Shown here: positions 1 through 6,358 of the stretch, one piece after another
How positions within the stretch are numbered: the stretch's first letter is position 1
Layout of the letters: every line of letters starts with the position of its first letter
DNA from: a candidate division NPL-UPA2 bacterium
GTDB taxonomy: Bacteria; Bacillota; UBA994
Assembly (NCBI GenBank): GCA_018725205.1
Contig: QLUB01000011.1
Location: forward strand, 1 to 24,098
DNA: 24,098 nucleotides
Reading direction: 5' to 3'
Notes under the pieces: model-generated
Told to the model about the DNA's origin: nothing
What the model saw: the letters and a program-made list of their open reading frames with translations, nothing else
Database searches by the model: none
Program-made: the position numbers and the translations under genes

Positions 1-386
1 AACATAAGCGAAGCGGGATCCGCGCCACCGAGTTCTAGGTCGAGTCTCACGGTGGCTTTCGTCGTGCGGTCATAGAGCGCAAGAAACCGATTCGCTTGTG
101 CTGTGTACCCGATAAATGCTATTTGGCGGCCATCGGGGCTTACGGCAGGGTCAAACTCCGCGTGTTCTCCGTTCGTCAGCCTGCGCGGTCCCCTGCCGGG
201 CGCTCCCACCAGCCAGAGCCGCTGTTCACCGGCCACGTCCTTCGCTACAATTAAGCCTTCGTTCGCCGGAAGCCAAGCAAAGGAGGAAATCGTGAAGGTC
301 TGCGGTCCCGGTTCGGGCCGCAACCACTGACACCCAGCGAGCACAAGCAACATCATGCCAAGTGCTACCCACCGTACGGTTTTCAT
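1..386 (-). CDS. Lipoprotein with TolB/WD40-like (PD40) repeat, 3' end outside the window
   Basis: Open reading frame starting at ATG 386 and running off the left edge, with 128 codons visible and no stop. Residues 1-19 form a lipoprotein signal: MKTVRW, a hydrophobic stretch, then lipobox LAGC with Cys19 as the lipidated residue. Around residues 83-97 is FDPAVSPDGRQIAFIG, a typical PD40/TolB beta-propeller strand motif. The protein is therefore probably an exported, membrane-anchored beta-propeller. Its ATG overlaps the stop of the upstream DUF1445 gene (ATGA), and a GGAGGT ribosome site lies 6 nt before it inside that gene, so the two are translationally coupled at the end of the kip-type operon. 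The substrate cannot be told from the visible part. Confidence 0.8.
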   Translation of the reverse strand, partial: MKTVRWVALGMMLLVLAGCQWLRPEPGPQTFTISSFAWLPANEGLIVAKDVAGEQRLWLVGAPGRGPRRLTNGEHAEFDPAVSPDGRQIAFIGYTAQANRFLALYDRTTKATVRLDLELGGADPASLM

Positions 387-1186
387 ACCATACCTCCGAT
401 TGTCTCTAAATCCTTATCCCTTAGATCCGTTACGAACATATGCCCCGGAGCGTGAGTGATGACTAAATCCGGCTTAGACTGCATGACTACGGCTTGCGGC
501 GTACAGCCGCAGGCCCAGAAAACCGGCAGCTCGCCTGCGTGGACAGTCACCGCCTCGCCCATATCGGGCCGCGCGATGTCCTTGATGCCAAGTGCCGCGG
601 GGTCGCCAATGTGTACGGGAGCGCCATGCACAGCCCTGTAGCGACCGGTGATTTGCACTGCCTTCGCCACATCCCGCGCTGCAAAGGGGCGCATGCTGAC
701 CACGAGTGGGCCGCTGAATACCCCGGCCTCCCGACAAGGAATGTTGGTCACATACATCGGCACATTGCGTCCTTCGCTGATATGACGCACTTCTAAGCTT
801 TGCTCAACTAAGGCCGCCTCAAAAGAGAAGCTACAGCCAAGCAAAAAGCTTACGAAGTCGCCTCGCCAGAGAGCGGTGATGTCAAGGGGCTCGCTCATGA
901 GGACGCCGTCACGAAACACCCGGTAGCGTGGTAAGTCTGTGCGCAAGTCAGAACCGGGCGCCAAGAACTTGGCTTCAAAGCACCCCGGCTCCAGCACCTC
1001 AAGCACGGGGCAGGCCTGTGCGTTACGCTGGCAGAAGAGCAAAAAGTCAAAGGCTAATTCCTGTTTTAGGATAACCAAATTCGCTTGCGCGTACCCCAAG
1101 GCTAGGCCGGCTGTCGGCTGCGTGTAGTGTCCATTGCGCATCAGCGCCCGGAGTTGCTTAGGGCTTAGCTTGGCGTAGTCGCTCAC
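383..1186 (-). CDS. ycsI: DUF1445 / YcsI-family putative hydro-lyase (D-glutamate cyclase-like)
   Basis: 267-aa protein of normal length for the UPF0317/DUF1445 family (B. subtilis YcsI). Recognisable family segments are the N-terminal SPKQLRALMRNG, the central GRNVPMYVTNI, and the C-terminal VFWACGCTPQAVV and ITHAPGHMFVTD. It starts at GTG 1186, overlapping the TGA of pxpC (GTGA), so it is coupled to the oxoprolinase genes. In the family, DUF1445 is also the N-terminal half of the mitochondrial D-glutamate cyclase DGLUCY, which interconverts D-glutamate and 5-oxo-D-proline. Location beside pxpABC fits a role in 5-oxoproline/D-glutamate metabolism, but the reaction of the stand-alone bacterial protein is inferred. 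The gene looks intact, in contrast to its operon partners. Confidence 0.9.
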   Translation of the reverse strand: MSDYAKLSPKQLRALMRNGHYTQPTAGLALGYAQANLVILKQELAFDFLLFCQRNAQACPVLEVLEPGCFEAKFLAPGSDLRTDLPRYRVFRDGVLMSEPLDITALWRGDFVSFLLGCSFSFEAALVEQSLEVRHISEGRNVPMYVTNIPCREAGVFSGPLVVSMRPFAARDVAKAVQITGRYRAVHGAPVHIGDPAALGIKDIARPDMGEAVTVHAGELPVFWACGCTPQAVVMQSKPDLVITHAPGHMFVTDLRDKDLETIGGMV

Positions 1187-2221
1187 AAGGCAACCTCCCC
1201 TGCTTGAACATGGAACTCCTCCCCCGCAATCTTGAGCTTTAGCTCACGCCGCGACCTCACACGGCTAGGCGGCTCCTCAAGCCTAATCGCCTGCTCGCGC
1301 CAGAGCGCAAGCGCATGGCTGTAAGTGACGACCATAAACTTTAGTTTGTCGCCGGGCTTTAACTGCCCAAGCAGCGGCAAATCCGCACCGATTACCGTGG
1401 CAATTTTAGGGTATCCCCCGATAGTCTGCCTGTCGGCCAACATCACTATCGGTTGCCCGCTTAGCGGCACCTGAATACTTCCCGGCGCTACGCCGTCGCT
1501 CACAATATCTGCCTTTGTCTGACATATCTGCCTTTGTCTGACGCAGCAGCGGTCTGCCCTGCAGCCGGTAGGCCATGCGATCGGACTCCGCACTGACTGC
1601 GTACTCCCCCTGCTCAAGTTCCAGCACTGCTTCACGCGTAAAGAGATTGTCCTGCGGCCCCAGCATAACGCGCACGGTGTTAACTGCCGAGGGCTCAGGC
1701 GCGAGTAGTGACCTAGGCGTGAAGCTTCCGGCAAGCAGAGCGCGGTCCTCGCATTCACCCACCGGCAAGCTGTCCCCCGCGCGCAGCGCGCGTCCGGCGA
1801 AACCGCCGATTTGGCCGCGCAAGAAAGTAGAGCGGCTCCCCATCACCGGCGGCACCCCGAAACCCCCGGCGACAGCAAGATAGGCGCGAGCGCCTCGCAC
1901 TGCGGCACCGCAAGCCATTTCGTCCCCCGGCGCGAGACAGATAGCCTCCCACTGCGGCGCAGGGCTCCCATTTACCGTTACTGCAAACTTCCCGCCCGTT
2001 AAAGCTACCAGCATCCGCGCATTAGCACGCAGGAGGGGCCCCTGAATGGTCATCTCCAGCGCGGCGAGGGAGCGGTCGTTTCCCACTAGTTTATTGGCCC
2101 ACTGCAATGAGTAGGTGTCCATGGCGCCGGACACGGGCACGCCAAATGCTTGCAAGCCCTGCCGCCCGCAGTCCTGTACTGTCGTCAGCAGCCCTCCGGC
2201 GAGAACGAGCAGTGTTTTCAT
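1183..2221 (-). pseudogene. pxpC: 5-oxoprolinase subunit C (KipA-type), frameshifted by a 19-bp tandem duplication
   Basis: PxpC/KipA works with PxpA and PxpB in ATP-dependent cleavage of 5-oxoproline to glutamate. The frame opens at ATG 2221 with MKTLLVLAGGLLTTVQDCGR, the usual KipA N-terminus, preceded by a GAGGTGG ribosome site. It reads normally to RPLLRQTKAD, where a perfect 19-bp tandem repeat (1505-1523 and 1524-1542) shifts the frame; the shifted frame stops at 1406. The true C-terminus (DGVAPGSIQVPLSGQPIVML, then GGYPKIATVIGADLP) is in another frame, ending with TGA at 1183-1185. Removing one copy gives a 339-aa protein, the normal family length. As written the product lacks about 110 C-terminal residues. 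It is also in frame with the upstream pxpB. Confidence 0.9.
1505..1542. repeat. Perfect 19-bp tandem duplication in pxpC
   Basis: Two identical adjacent copies (1505-1523, 1524-1542), unit ATATCTGCCTTTGTCTGAC. 19 is not a multiple of 3, so the pxpC frame is broken here. Confidence 0.97.
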
Positions 2222-2953
2222 GTTTCCACCTCGCGCGTCACTAGTGGGACGTATTCGTATGTATACGTCGGCTGCCACTTGCGCCTGGATATGCGTGTAC
2301 TCATCGAGCGTGACAGGCCTAAAGCGCACACTTTGCCAAGGTTTTAGCAGCACCGGCGGCGAACAGTCCGGTCTGTATAGTCTAAGCGGCGTACGACCCA
2401 AAAGATGCCAGCCGCCCGGGCTCTCCAGCGGGTAGATGCCTGCTTGGAGTTCCGCAATGGCCACCGAACCCGCCGGCACCTTTGTGCGCGGCGTCGCCAG
2501 CCGCGGCAAGGATAGGCGCGGGTTTAATCCCCCGAGATAGGGATATCCCGGCATAAAACCGATCATGTAGACGGTGTAGGTAACCTGCGCGTGCAGCTCG
2601 ACTACTTCCTCCTGAGTCAATCCTACTCGACGAGCCACTTCGCTTAAGTCTAAGCCCCACTCACCGCCATAGAGCACGGGGATCTCCACTCGCTCGCGCT
2701 CTGTCGGCTTTACAGCGGCGTCTACCCGCATCAGCTCGGTGCAGTGCGCGACTAGCGTCTCAAGCGGCAGCAGCAATGGGTCGTAGGCTATCAAGAGCGA
2801 GGCGTAAGCTGGCACGCTTTCTTTAAGTCCGGGAAGGTTCGTTGCCTTTAGTCGCTGGTCTAGGGTATGCACCGCTTGGTTTACCGCAAGGTCAATCACT
2901 TGCCCAAACTCCACGATGAGGTGACTTTCGCCTGCCGGGAGAAAGCGCACCAT
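2218..2953 (-). CDS. pxpB: 5-oxoprolinase subunit B (KipI-type), now reading through into pxpC
   Basis: The frame from ATG 2953 gives MVRFLPAGESHLIVEFG, the standard KipI/PxpB start, with GGGAGG 11 nt upstream overlapping the end of pxpA. An in-frame ATG at 2998 is less likely because it lies inside pxpA. Family motifs include GFMPGYPYLGGLNPRLSLPR and the LESPGGWHLLGRTP loop. PxpB and PxpC together form the ATP-using part of prokaryotic 5-oxoprolinase; B. subtilis KipI also inhibits the sporulation kinase KinA. The sequence as given has no stop before pxpC, so both are one ORF (to 1406). An alternative frame ends LVTREVET and TGA at 2218-2220, overlapping the pxpC ATG. Dropping one unit of an imperfect 10-bp repeat (2249-2268) joins the two frames and gives 241 aa, so the fusion is probably secondary. 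Confidence 0.88.
2249..2268. repeat. Imperfect 10-bp tandem repeat at the pxpB/pxpC junction
   Basis: ACGTATTCGT (2249-2258) and ATGTATACGT (2259-2268) match at 8 of 10 positions. Dropping one unit puts pxpB in the frame that ends LVTREVET with a TGA overlapping the pxpC ATG. Confidence 0.5.
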
Positions 2954-3106
2954 AAAGTTAGCGCCCTCCCAGCGAACTAAACCCAACGCCTGCCTCATTA
3001 AGCGCTTGACGCATAGTGCTCACAAAAGCTAGGGCATGCGGCCCGTCCCCGTGAACACATATAGTGTCGGCGGACACGGGTATCCGCTCGCCGCTGACAG
3101 CGGTAA

Positions 3107-3140
3107 CAAACCCTTGGGTGACCCAAACCCTTGGGTGACC
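3107..3140. repeat. Perfect 17-bp tandem duplication in pxpA
   Basis: Two identical adjacent copies (3107-3123, 3124-3140), unit CAAACCCTTGGGTGACC. It shifts the frame in the C-terminal part of pxpA. Confidence 0.97.
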
Positions 3141-3441
3141 ATGTCCAACGCTTGCCGGACTACAAGACTTACTTCCATGTGCACCGCTCCCGGGAGGTGA
3201 CGCGGCACGAGCTTGCCGTCCGCCTGATAGGCGCGGTCGGCAAAGACCTCGCGCGCTACGCGCAGCCCCGCCGTCAGACCCGCCTCGATAATCTCAGACC
3301 CGCACATACCTACTAACCAAAGTGCGCTATCGACATCCCTTACCGCCCGCGCAATCGCCGTGGCTAGGCGCTCGTCAACCGCAGCCGCATTATACAGGGC
3401 ACCGTGCACCTTAACATGCGTAACCTCTGTGTTTTGCGAAC

Positions 3442-3493
3442 GCGCTACGCCCAGCAAAGCGCCAATTGCGCTACGCCCAGCAAAGCGCCAATT
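3442..3493. repeat. Perfect 26-bp tandem duplication in pxpA
   Basis: Two identical adjacent 26-bp copies (3442-3467, 3468-3493), beginning GCGCTACGCCC and ending GCGCCAATT. It shifts the frame in the middle of pxpA, and the translated repeat is visible as IGALLGVA then LALCWA. Confidence 0.97.
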
Positions 3494-3776
3494 TGGTACA
3501 CAACCGCGTCATAGACTTCGGTTGGCGCGAGCCCCATGGGTCTCCTCCCAAACCCCGCCAAGTCAGGATACCCCGGGTGCGCACCCACGCGCACGCCATG
3601 CATTTTGGCTAGCGCCACGGTCCTGCGCATGACCGTCGGATCGCCCGCATGAAATCCACAGGCGATATTTGCACTGGTGATATGCGGCATAATTAGCTCA
3701 TCATGTCCAAGCGTGTAGGGGCCAAAACTTTCGGCCATGTCGCAGTTGAGGTCTACAAGGTGTCGGGTCGTCAAAT

Positions 3777-4544
3777 TTACATCTCCTTCCTTACCTGGTA
3801 GCCCATCTCCCGCGAAATGCCTTCGGCACAGCGCGATAAGTGCTTAATCATATAGTCTAACTTTTCGTCGTTGAAGCTTGCACTTGGCCCGGCAAGGCTC
3901 ACCGCTCCCACTACCTTGCGTGTGTGGTCGCGCACCGGCATGGCGATGGCAGAAGTTCCTTCGTAGAGCTCGCCTTGGCTGAAGCAGTACCCTAAGGCGC
4001 GCTCCCGCTTAATACGCTCCAGCAGATCCTCACTGCTTTTGGGAGTACTCGCGGTATGCTGCGCAAAAACAAACTTAGGCAAGAGCTCCTGTAGTTCCTT
4101 GTCCGGCAGGAAGGCGATCAAAGCGCGGGGGCATGCCCCGGCATACAGCGGCGCGCGTCGCCCAATGCGGGTGTACACGCGCACTGGGTGGCTGGTCTCG
4201 CGCTTTTCGATGTAGACCCCTTCCAAACCGTCGCGAATGACTAAGTTGACGGCTTGGTCTACCTTAAGCAGCAATTCATCCATGTGTACTAGTGCTGCGT
4301 GGCGGATGTCTAAGCGCTCGGTTACCGCATTGGCCAGTTCAAGGAATCTTAACCCTAGGCAATAGGCCTTGCTCCTGTCGCGCATCAGGTAGCCGTTAGC
4401 CTCGAGCGTGTTTAGCATGCGCAAAGCCGTAGGCTTAGTAAGCCCGGAGCGTTCGGCAACGTCGCGCAGCGTCATGCGCGGCTTCTCCAGCGTAAAGAGC
4501 TCAAGTATCTTTAGGCCTTTGTCGAAGGTGTTGGCTATGGCCAT
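3777..4544 (-). CDS. kipR: IclR-family transcriptional regulator (KipR-like)
   Basis: 255-aa protein with an N-terminal winged helix-turn-helix (about residues 8-60: LKILELFTLEKPRMTLRDVA, then SGLTKPTALRMLNTLEANGY). A C-terminal IclR effector domain follows, with the ARAL..P-type segment, the GYCFSQGELYEGTSAIAMPV signature and VVGAVSLAGPS. It starts at ATG 4544 with GGAGGG upstream. It is the first gene of the minus-strand cluster kipR-pxpA-pxpB-pxpC-ycsI, the same gene content as the B. subtilis kip operon, where the IclR protein KipR represses the operon. Control of this operon by a 5-oxoproline- or nitrogen-related signal is inferred. The gene is intact. Confidence 0.92.
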   Translation of the reverse strand: MAIANTFDKGLKILELFTLEKPRMTLRDVAERSGLTKPTALRMLNTLEANGYLMRDRSKAYCLGLRFLELANAVTERLDIRHAALVHMDELLLKVDQAVNLVIRDGLEGVYIEKRETSHPVRVYTRIGRRAPLYAGACPRALIAFLPDKELQELLPKFVFAQHTASTPKSSEDLLERIKRERALGYCFSQGELYEGTSAIAMPVRDHTRKVVGAVSLAGPSASFNDEKLDYMIKHLSRCAEGISREMGYQVRKEM

Positions 4545-4606
4545 GGTCGTCCCTCCATCACAATATGAAATCAGGTGTTGAATATTTAGTTCGACGGCAA
4601 AATAAA

Positions 4607-4642
4607 AACTCCTGCGCCGCTCTGGGAAATCGCGAAGGAGTT
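4607..4642 (-). terminator. Stem-loop followed by T-rich tract in the kipR leader (possible attenuator)
   Basis: Read on the minus strand, AACTCCT (4642-4636) pairs perfectly with AGGAGTT (4613-4607). A further short CGC/GCG pairing lies inside, and the stem is followed at once by TTTATTTT. This has the shape of an intrinsic terminator pointing toward kipR. It sits between a candidate -10 box (4664-4669) and the kipR start (4544), so it could attenuate the operon, or block antisense transcription from the divergent cheW side. The stem is only moderately strong. Confidence 0.4.
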
Positions 4643-4663
4643 AGGGGGCCGCGAGCAGAAATC

Positions 4664-4669
4664 ATTATA
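4664..4669 (-). promoter_or_regulatory. Candidate -10 element for the kipR-pxp operon
   Basis: A perfect TATAAT on the minus strand lies about 120 bp upstream of the kipR ATG. No convincing -35 hexamer sits 16-18 bp upstream (the best is TTACGT), so it may need an activator or may be chance. It is the best promoter-like element in the 164-bp space between kipR and the divergent cheW gene. Confidence 0.35.
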
Positions 4670-4708
4670 GTACAGAAAGCTACGCGACGTAAGTCTTGGA
4701 GGTGTCCC

Positions 4709-5128
4709 ATGCAAATCGTTATTTTCTCTGTGGGAGCGGTACCTTACGCCTTGGAGGCGCTGGCCGTACAGGAAATACTGCGTAAGCCGTCGGCACTGGC
4801 TATACCCGAGGCCCCGGCGCATATGGTCGGCGTCATTGATTTCCGCGGCTCAAATATCCCACTGGTTAACCTGAGAAAACTCCTTGGGCAGGGAGACGGT
4901 GAGGAGTGCGAGCAGGCCGTAGTGCTGACCGAAGGCGGTATGTCTGCCGCGTTCCAAGTGGATGCGGTAGAAGACGTACTAAACATACCCAACCATGCCT
5001 TAGATACCGCGTCAGCAACACTGGCAGGTTCAGCCACTATCACTAAAGCCGTTGTGAGGATTAAGGAGCGCATGCTGGTACTGCTCGACCCCGCGCGGTT
5101 GTTGGCCAAAGCAATGGGCAATACATAA
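4709..5128 (+). CDS. CheW-like scaffold/adaptor domain protein
   Basis: 139-aa single-domain protein. The start at ATG 4709 is chosen because TTGGAGGTG precedes it by a good distance and because MQIVIFSVGAVPYALEALAV matches the first strands of CheW; the longer frame from 4565 adds an unrelated sequence. The CheW core is visible: VQEILR, then HMVGVIDFRGSNIPLVNLRK, the classic region linking receptors to CheA, and a C-terminal MLVLLDPARLL. CheW proteins couple chemoreceptors to the kinase CheA at the membrane. No other chemotaxis gene is in the window, so this one is isolated. It is divergent from kipR and convergent with the peptidase gene, 15 bp away. Confidence 0.88.
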   Translation: MQIVIFSVGAVPYALEALAVQEILRKPSALAIPEAPAHMVGVIDFRGSNIPLVNLRKLLGQGDGEECEQAVVLTEGGMSAAFQVDAVEDVLNIPNHALDTASATLAGSATITKAVVRIKERMLVLLDPARLLAKAMGNT

Positions 5129-5143
5129 CAGGCATCGCTCTGT

Positions 5144-5956
5144 CTATTCGGGCCCTATGGCTATGCCTTGTCGTCCTAACGCCTTCCAGCGCTGCTTGAA
5201 GGCGTTTTTGTCAAACCTGCGTAGCGTACCCGTCCAAGGGTCGTTCACGAGCACACTAGTTTCACTGAACCCAACCAGTAGCATCACGTGCTGATTCCCG
5301 TTCCAGTGAACGACCTCGCCCTGCGGAGTAACCCAGCTGTCTGTGCGCCGCACGGGAAGATTGGAGATAGTCCCCCACACAGCGACGGGGTTGCCTGCGC
5401 GCACCATTGCTTCGTACTCTTCCCAGGGACGTTTGGTCATATTGATGATGCGGGCACCAAAATAAGGCTCCAACATGCGCAGCAGCGGCTGATGGTATAC
5501 GCCGAAACTCTGCCGGCTGTGCGGACTCCCCGCAAACATTTCGCGTGGATCCGGCCCGTGTAGTCGGCCATTTCGCCAAACGAGCGGCCCTTGCGGCAGA
5601 AGCTCTATCCACTCGTCTACGCTCTTGTGTACGCCGTAAAATCCCGCGAGTTTGGCAAGCGAAACGACCTCACACCCGGTCGGCCAACGCGGGTGCTGGG
5701 AAAAGAGAGGCACGTTCTCTATGTACACAAGCGAGCCAATAACCAGCGCCGGCGCGCTGGTATCAGGGCGAGCGGCAGCCAGTTCGCTTATGATTACGCT
5801 TTCGCTGCTCTCGGCGCTGCCTGTGTAGTACATACCTATCAGTACCAAGAACGCCACAAAAACCACCGCCACCACTGCTAGGGACCAGTCAATCAGCCTG
5901 AAACTAATCACCGCTTTCTCTGAATCTTGCTTGCTGTCTGCCAACACGCCGCTCAT
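5144..5956 (-). CDS. Membrane-anchored C39-like cysteine peptidase (peptidase_C39_2)
   Basis: From ATG 5956 the protein has 270 aa: a short cytoplasmic tail, one transmembrane helix (about residues 24-44, SLAVVAVVFVAFLVLIGMYY) and an extracellular papain-like domain. Likely catalytic residues are Cys95 in RWPTGCEVVSLAKL, His223 in NQHVMLLVGFS and Asp239 in VLVNDPW, the usual order in the C39_2/YvpB family. Because the helix leads to an outside domain, it probably cleaves or modifies an external peptide; no substrate gene is adjacent. The open frame extends upstream to 6130, but that part overlaps the ATPase remnant in another frame. GCGGGGAA before ATG 5956 is a modest ribosome site. The stop is TAG. 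A start further up, such as GTG 6037, cannot be excluded. Confidence 0.78.
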   Translation of the reverse strand: MSGVLADSKQDSEKAVISFRLIDWSLAVVAVVFVAFLVLIGMYYTGSAESSESVIISELAAARPDTSAPALVIGSLVYIENVPLFSQHPRWPTGCEVVSLAKLAGFYGVHKSVDEWIELLPQGPLVWRNGRLHGPDPREMFAGSPHSRQSFGVYHQPLLRMLEPYFGARIINMTKRPWEEYEAMVRAGNPVAVWGTISNLPVRRTDSWVTPQGEVVHWNGNQHVMLLVGFSETSVLVNDPWTGTLRRFDKNAFKQRWKALGRQGIAIGPE

Positions 5957-5991
5957 TTCCCCGCGCCAGCGCGCTAAGCGCTCTTCCCTAA

Positions 5992-6294
5992 TCAGGGCAT
6001 TGAGATCTTCTGTCCATGTGCCCGTGGGGGTGTACACGTGTGGCGCGCAGCTGCCGCACGCATGAGATGCTCTAAAACGTACTCCGCACCCGTGCCCTTG
6101 TCCGCCTGCAACACCAAGACACGCTGGCACCGCTGCATCAGGCTATCCACAACAAAGGCGACGCCAAGCTCCGGTATTACTAGGCCGTCAAGCGACTGCG
6201 GGTCTGACGAGCAGTGAAAATACTCTACGCGGCGCTGCCTTTGCATTAGGGCCGTGTTTCCTCCCGCGAACAAATGGCGCTCGTTGCCCGGCAC
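5992..6294 (-). pseudogene. Internally deleted remnant of a PRK06851-type two-P-loop ATPase
   Basis: The 100-codon frame from GTG 6294 has an excellent ribosome site (AAGGAGG, 7 nt upstream). Residues 8-14 (LFAGGNT) match the N-terminus of PRK06851-family ATP-binding proteins, and residues 23-50 contain EYFHCSSDPQSLDGLVIPEL, their most conserved block. The first P-loop that should lie between these blocks is missing. After VVDS the sequence jumps to QRVLVLQADKGTGAEYVLEH, which resembles the second Walker A region with the GTGK(S/T) lysine and serine lost. Whole family members are about 350 aa or more, so two internal stretches are gone. It is most likely a decayed gene that still has its translation start. 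A functional mini-protein is possible but less likely. Confidence 0.6.
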
Positions 6295-6358
6295 TACGCA
6301 TCCTCCTTAAAATGACCTGTTGCATCATACGGAGGAGGAACGCCGCGCGTGCTTGTAC

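Larger units (their letters stand above)
2958..3774 (-). pseudogene. pxpA: 5-oxoprolinase subunit A (LamB/YcsF family), two frameshifting tandem duplications
   Basis: PxpA binds 5-oxoproline and completes the PxpABC 5-oxoprolinase. It starts at TTG 3774 (VDLNCDMAESFG) with an AGGAGAT ribosome site at the end of kipR. Family motifs are NIACGFHAGDP, RVGAHPGYPDLAGFGRR and KVHGALYN. Three frames are needed to read it. A perfect 26-bp tandem repeat (3442-3467, 3468-3493) breaks it after YQIGALLGVA, and a perfect 17-bp tandem repeat (3107-3123, 3124-3140) breaks it after MVTQGF. The last segment continues as VTAVSGERIPVSADTICVHG to TAA at 2958-2960. Removing one copy of each leaves exactly 258 codons (257 aa), the normal length. 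As written it is disrupted into fragments (3445-3774, 3029-3457 and the tail). Confidence 0.92.

Noticed and set aside
4565..4708. N-terminal extension of the CheW-like protein
   Set aside because: The 48 extra codons show no domain, overlap the kipR leader hairpin and have no ribosome site, whereas ATG 4709 has one and matches the CheW start.
5957..6130. N-terminal extension of the C39-like peptidase to GTG 6130
   Set aside because: It overlaps the ATPase remnant, has no ribosome site at 6130 and is Cys/Gly-rich in a shadow-like manner; ATG 5956 directly precedes the membrane helix region.
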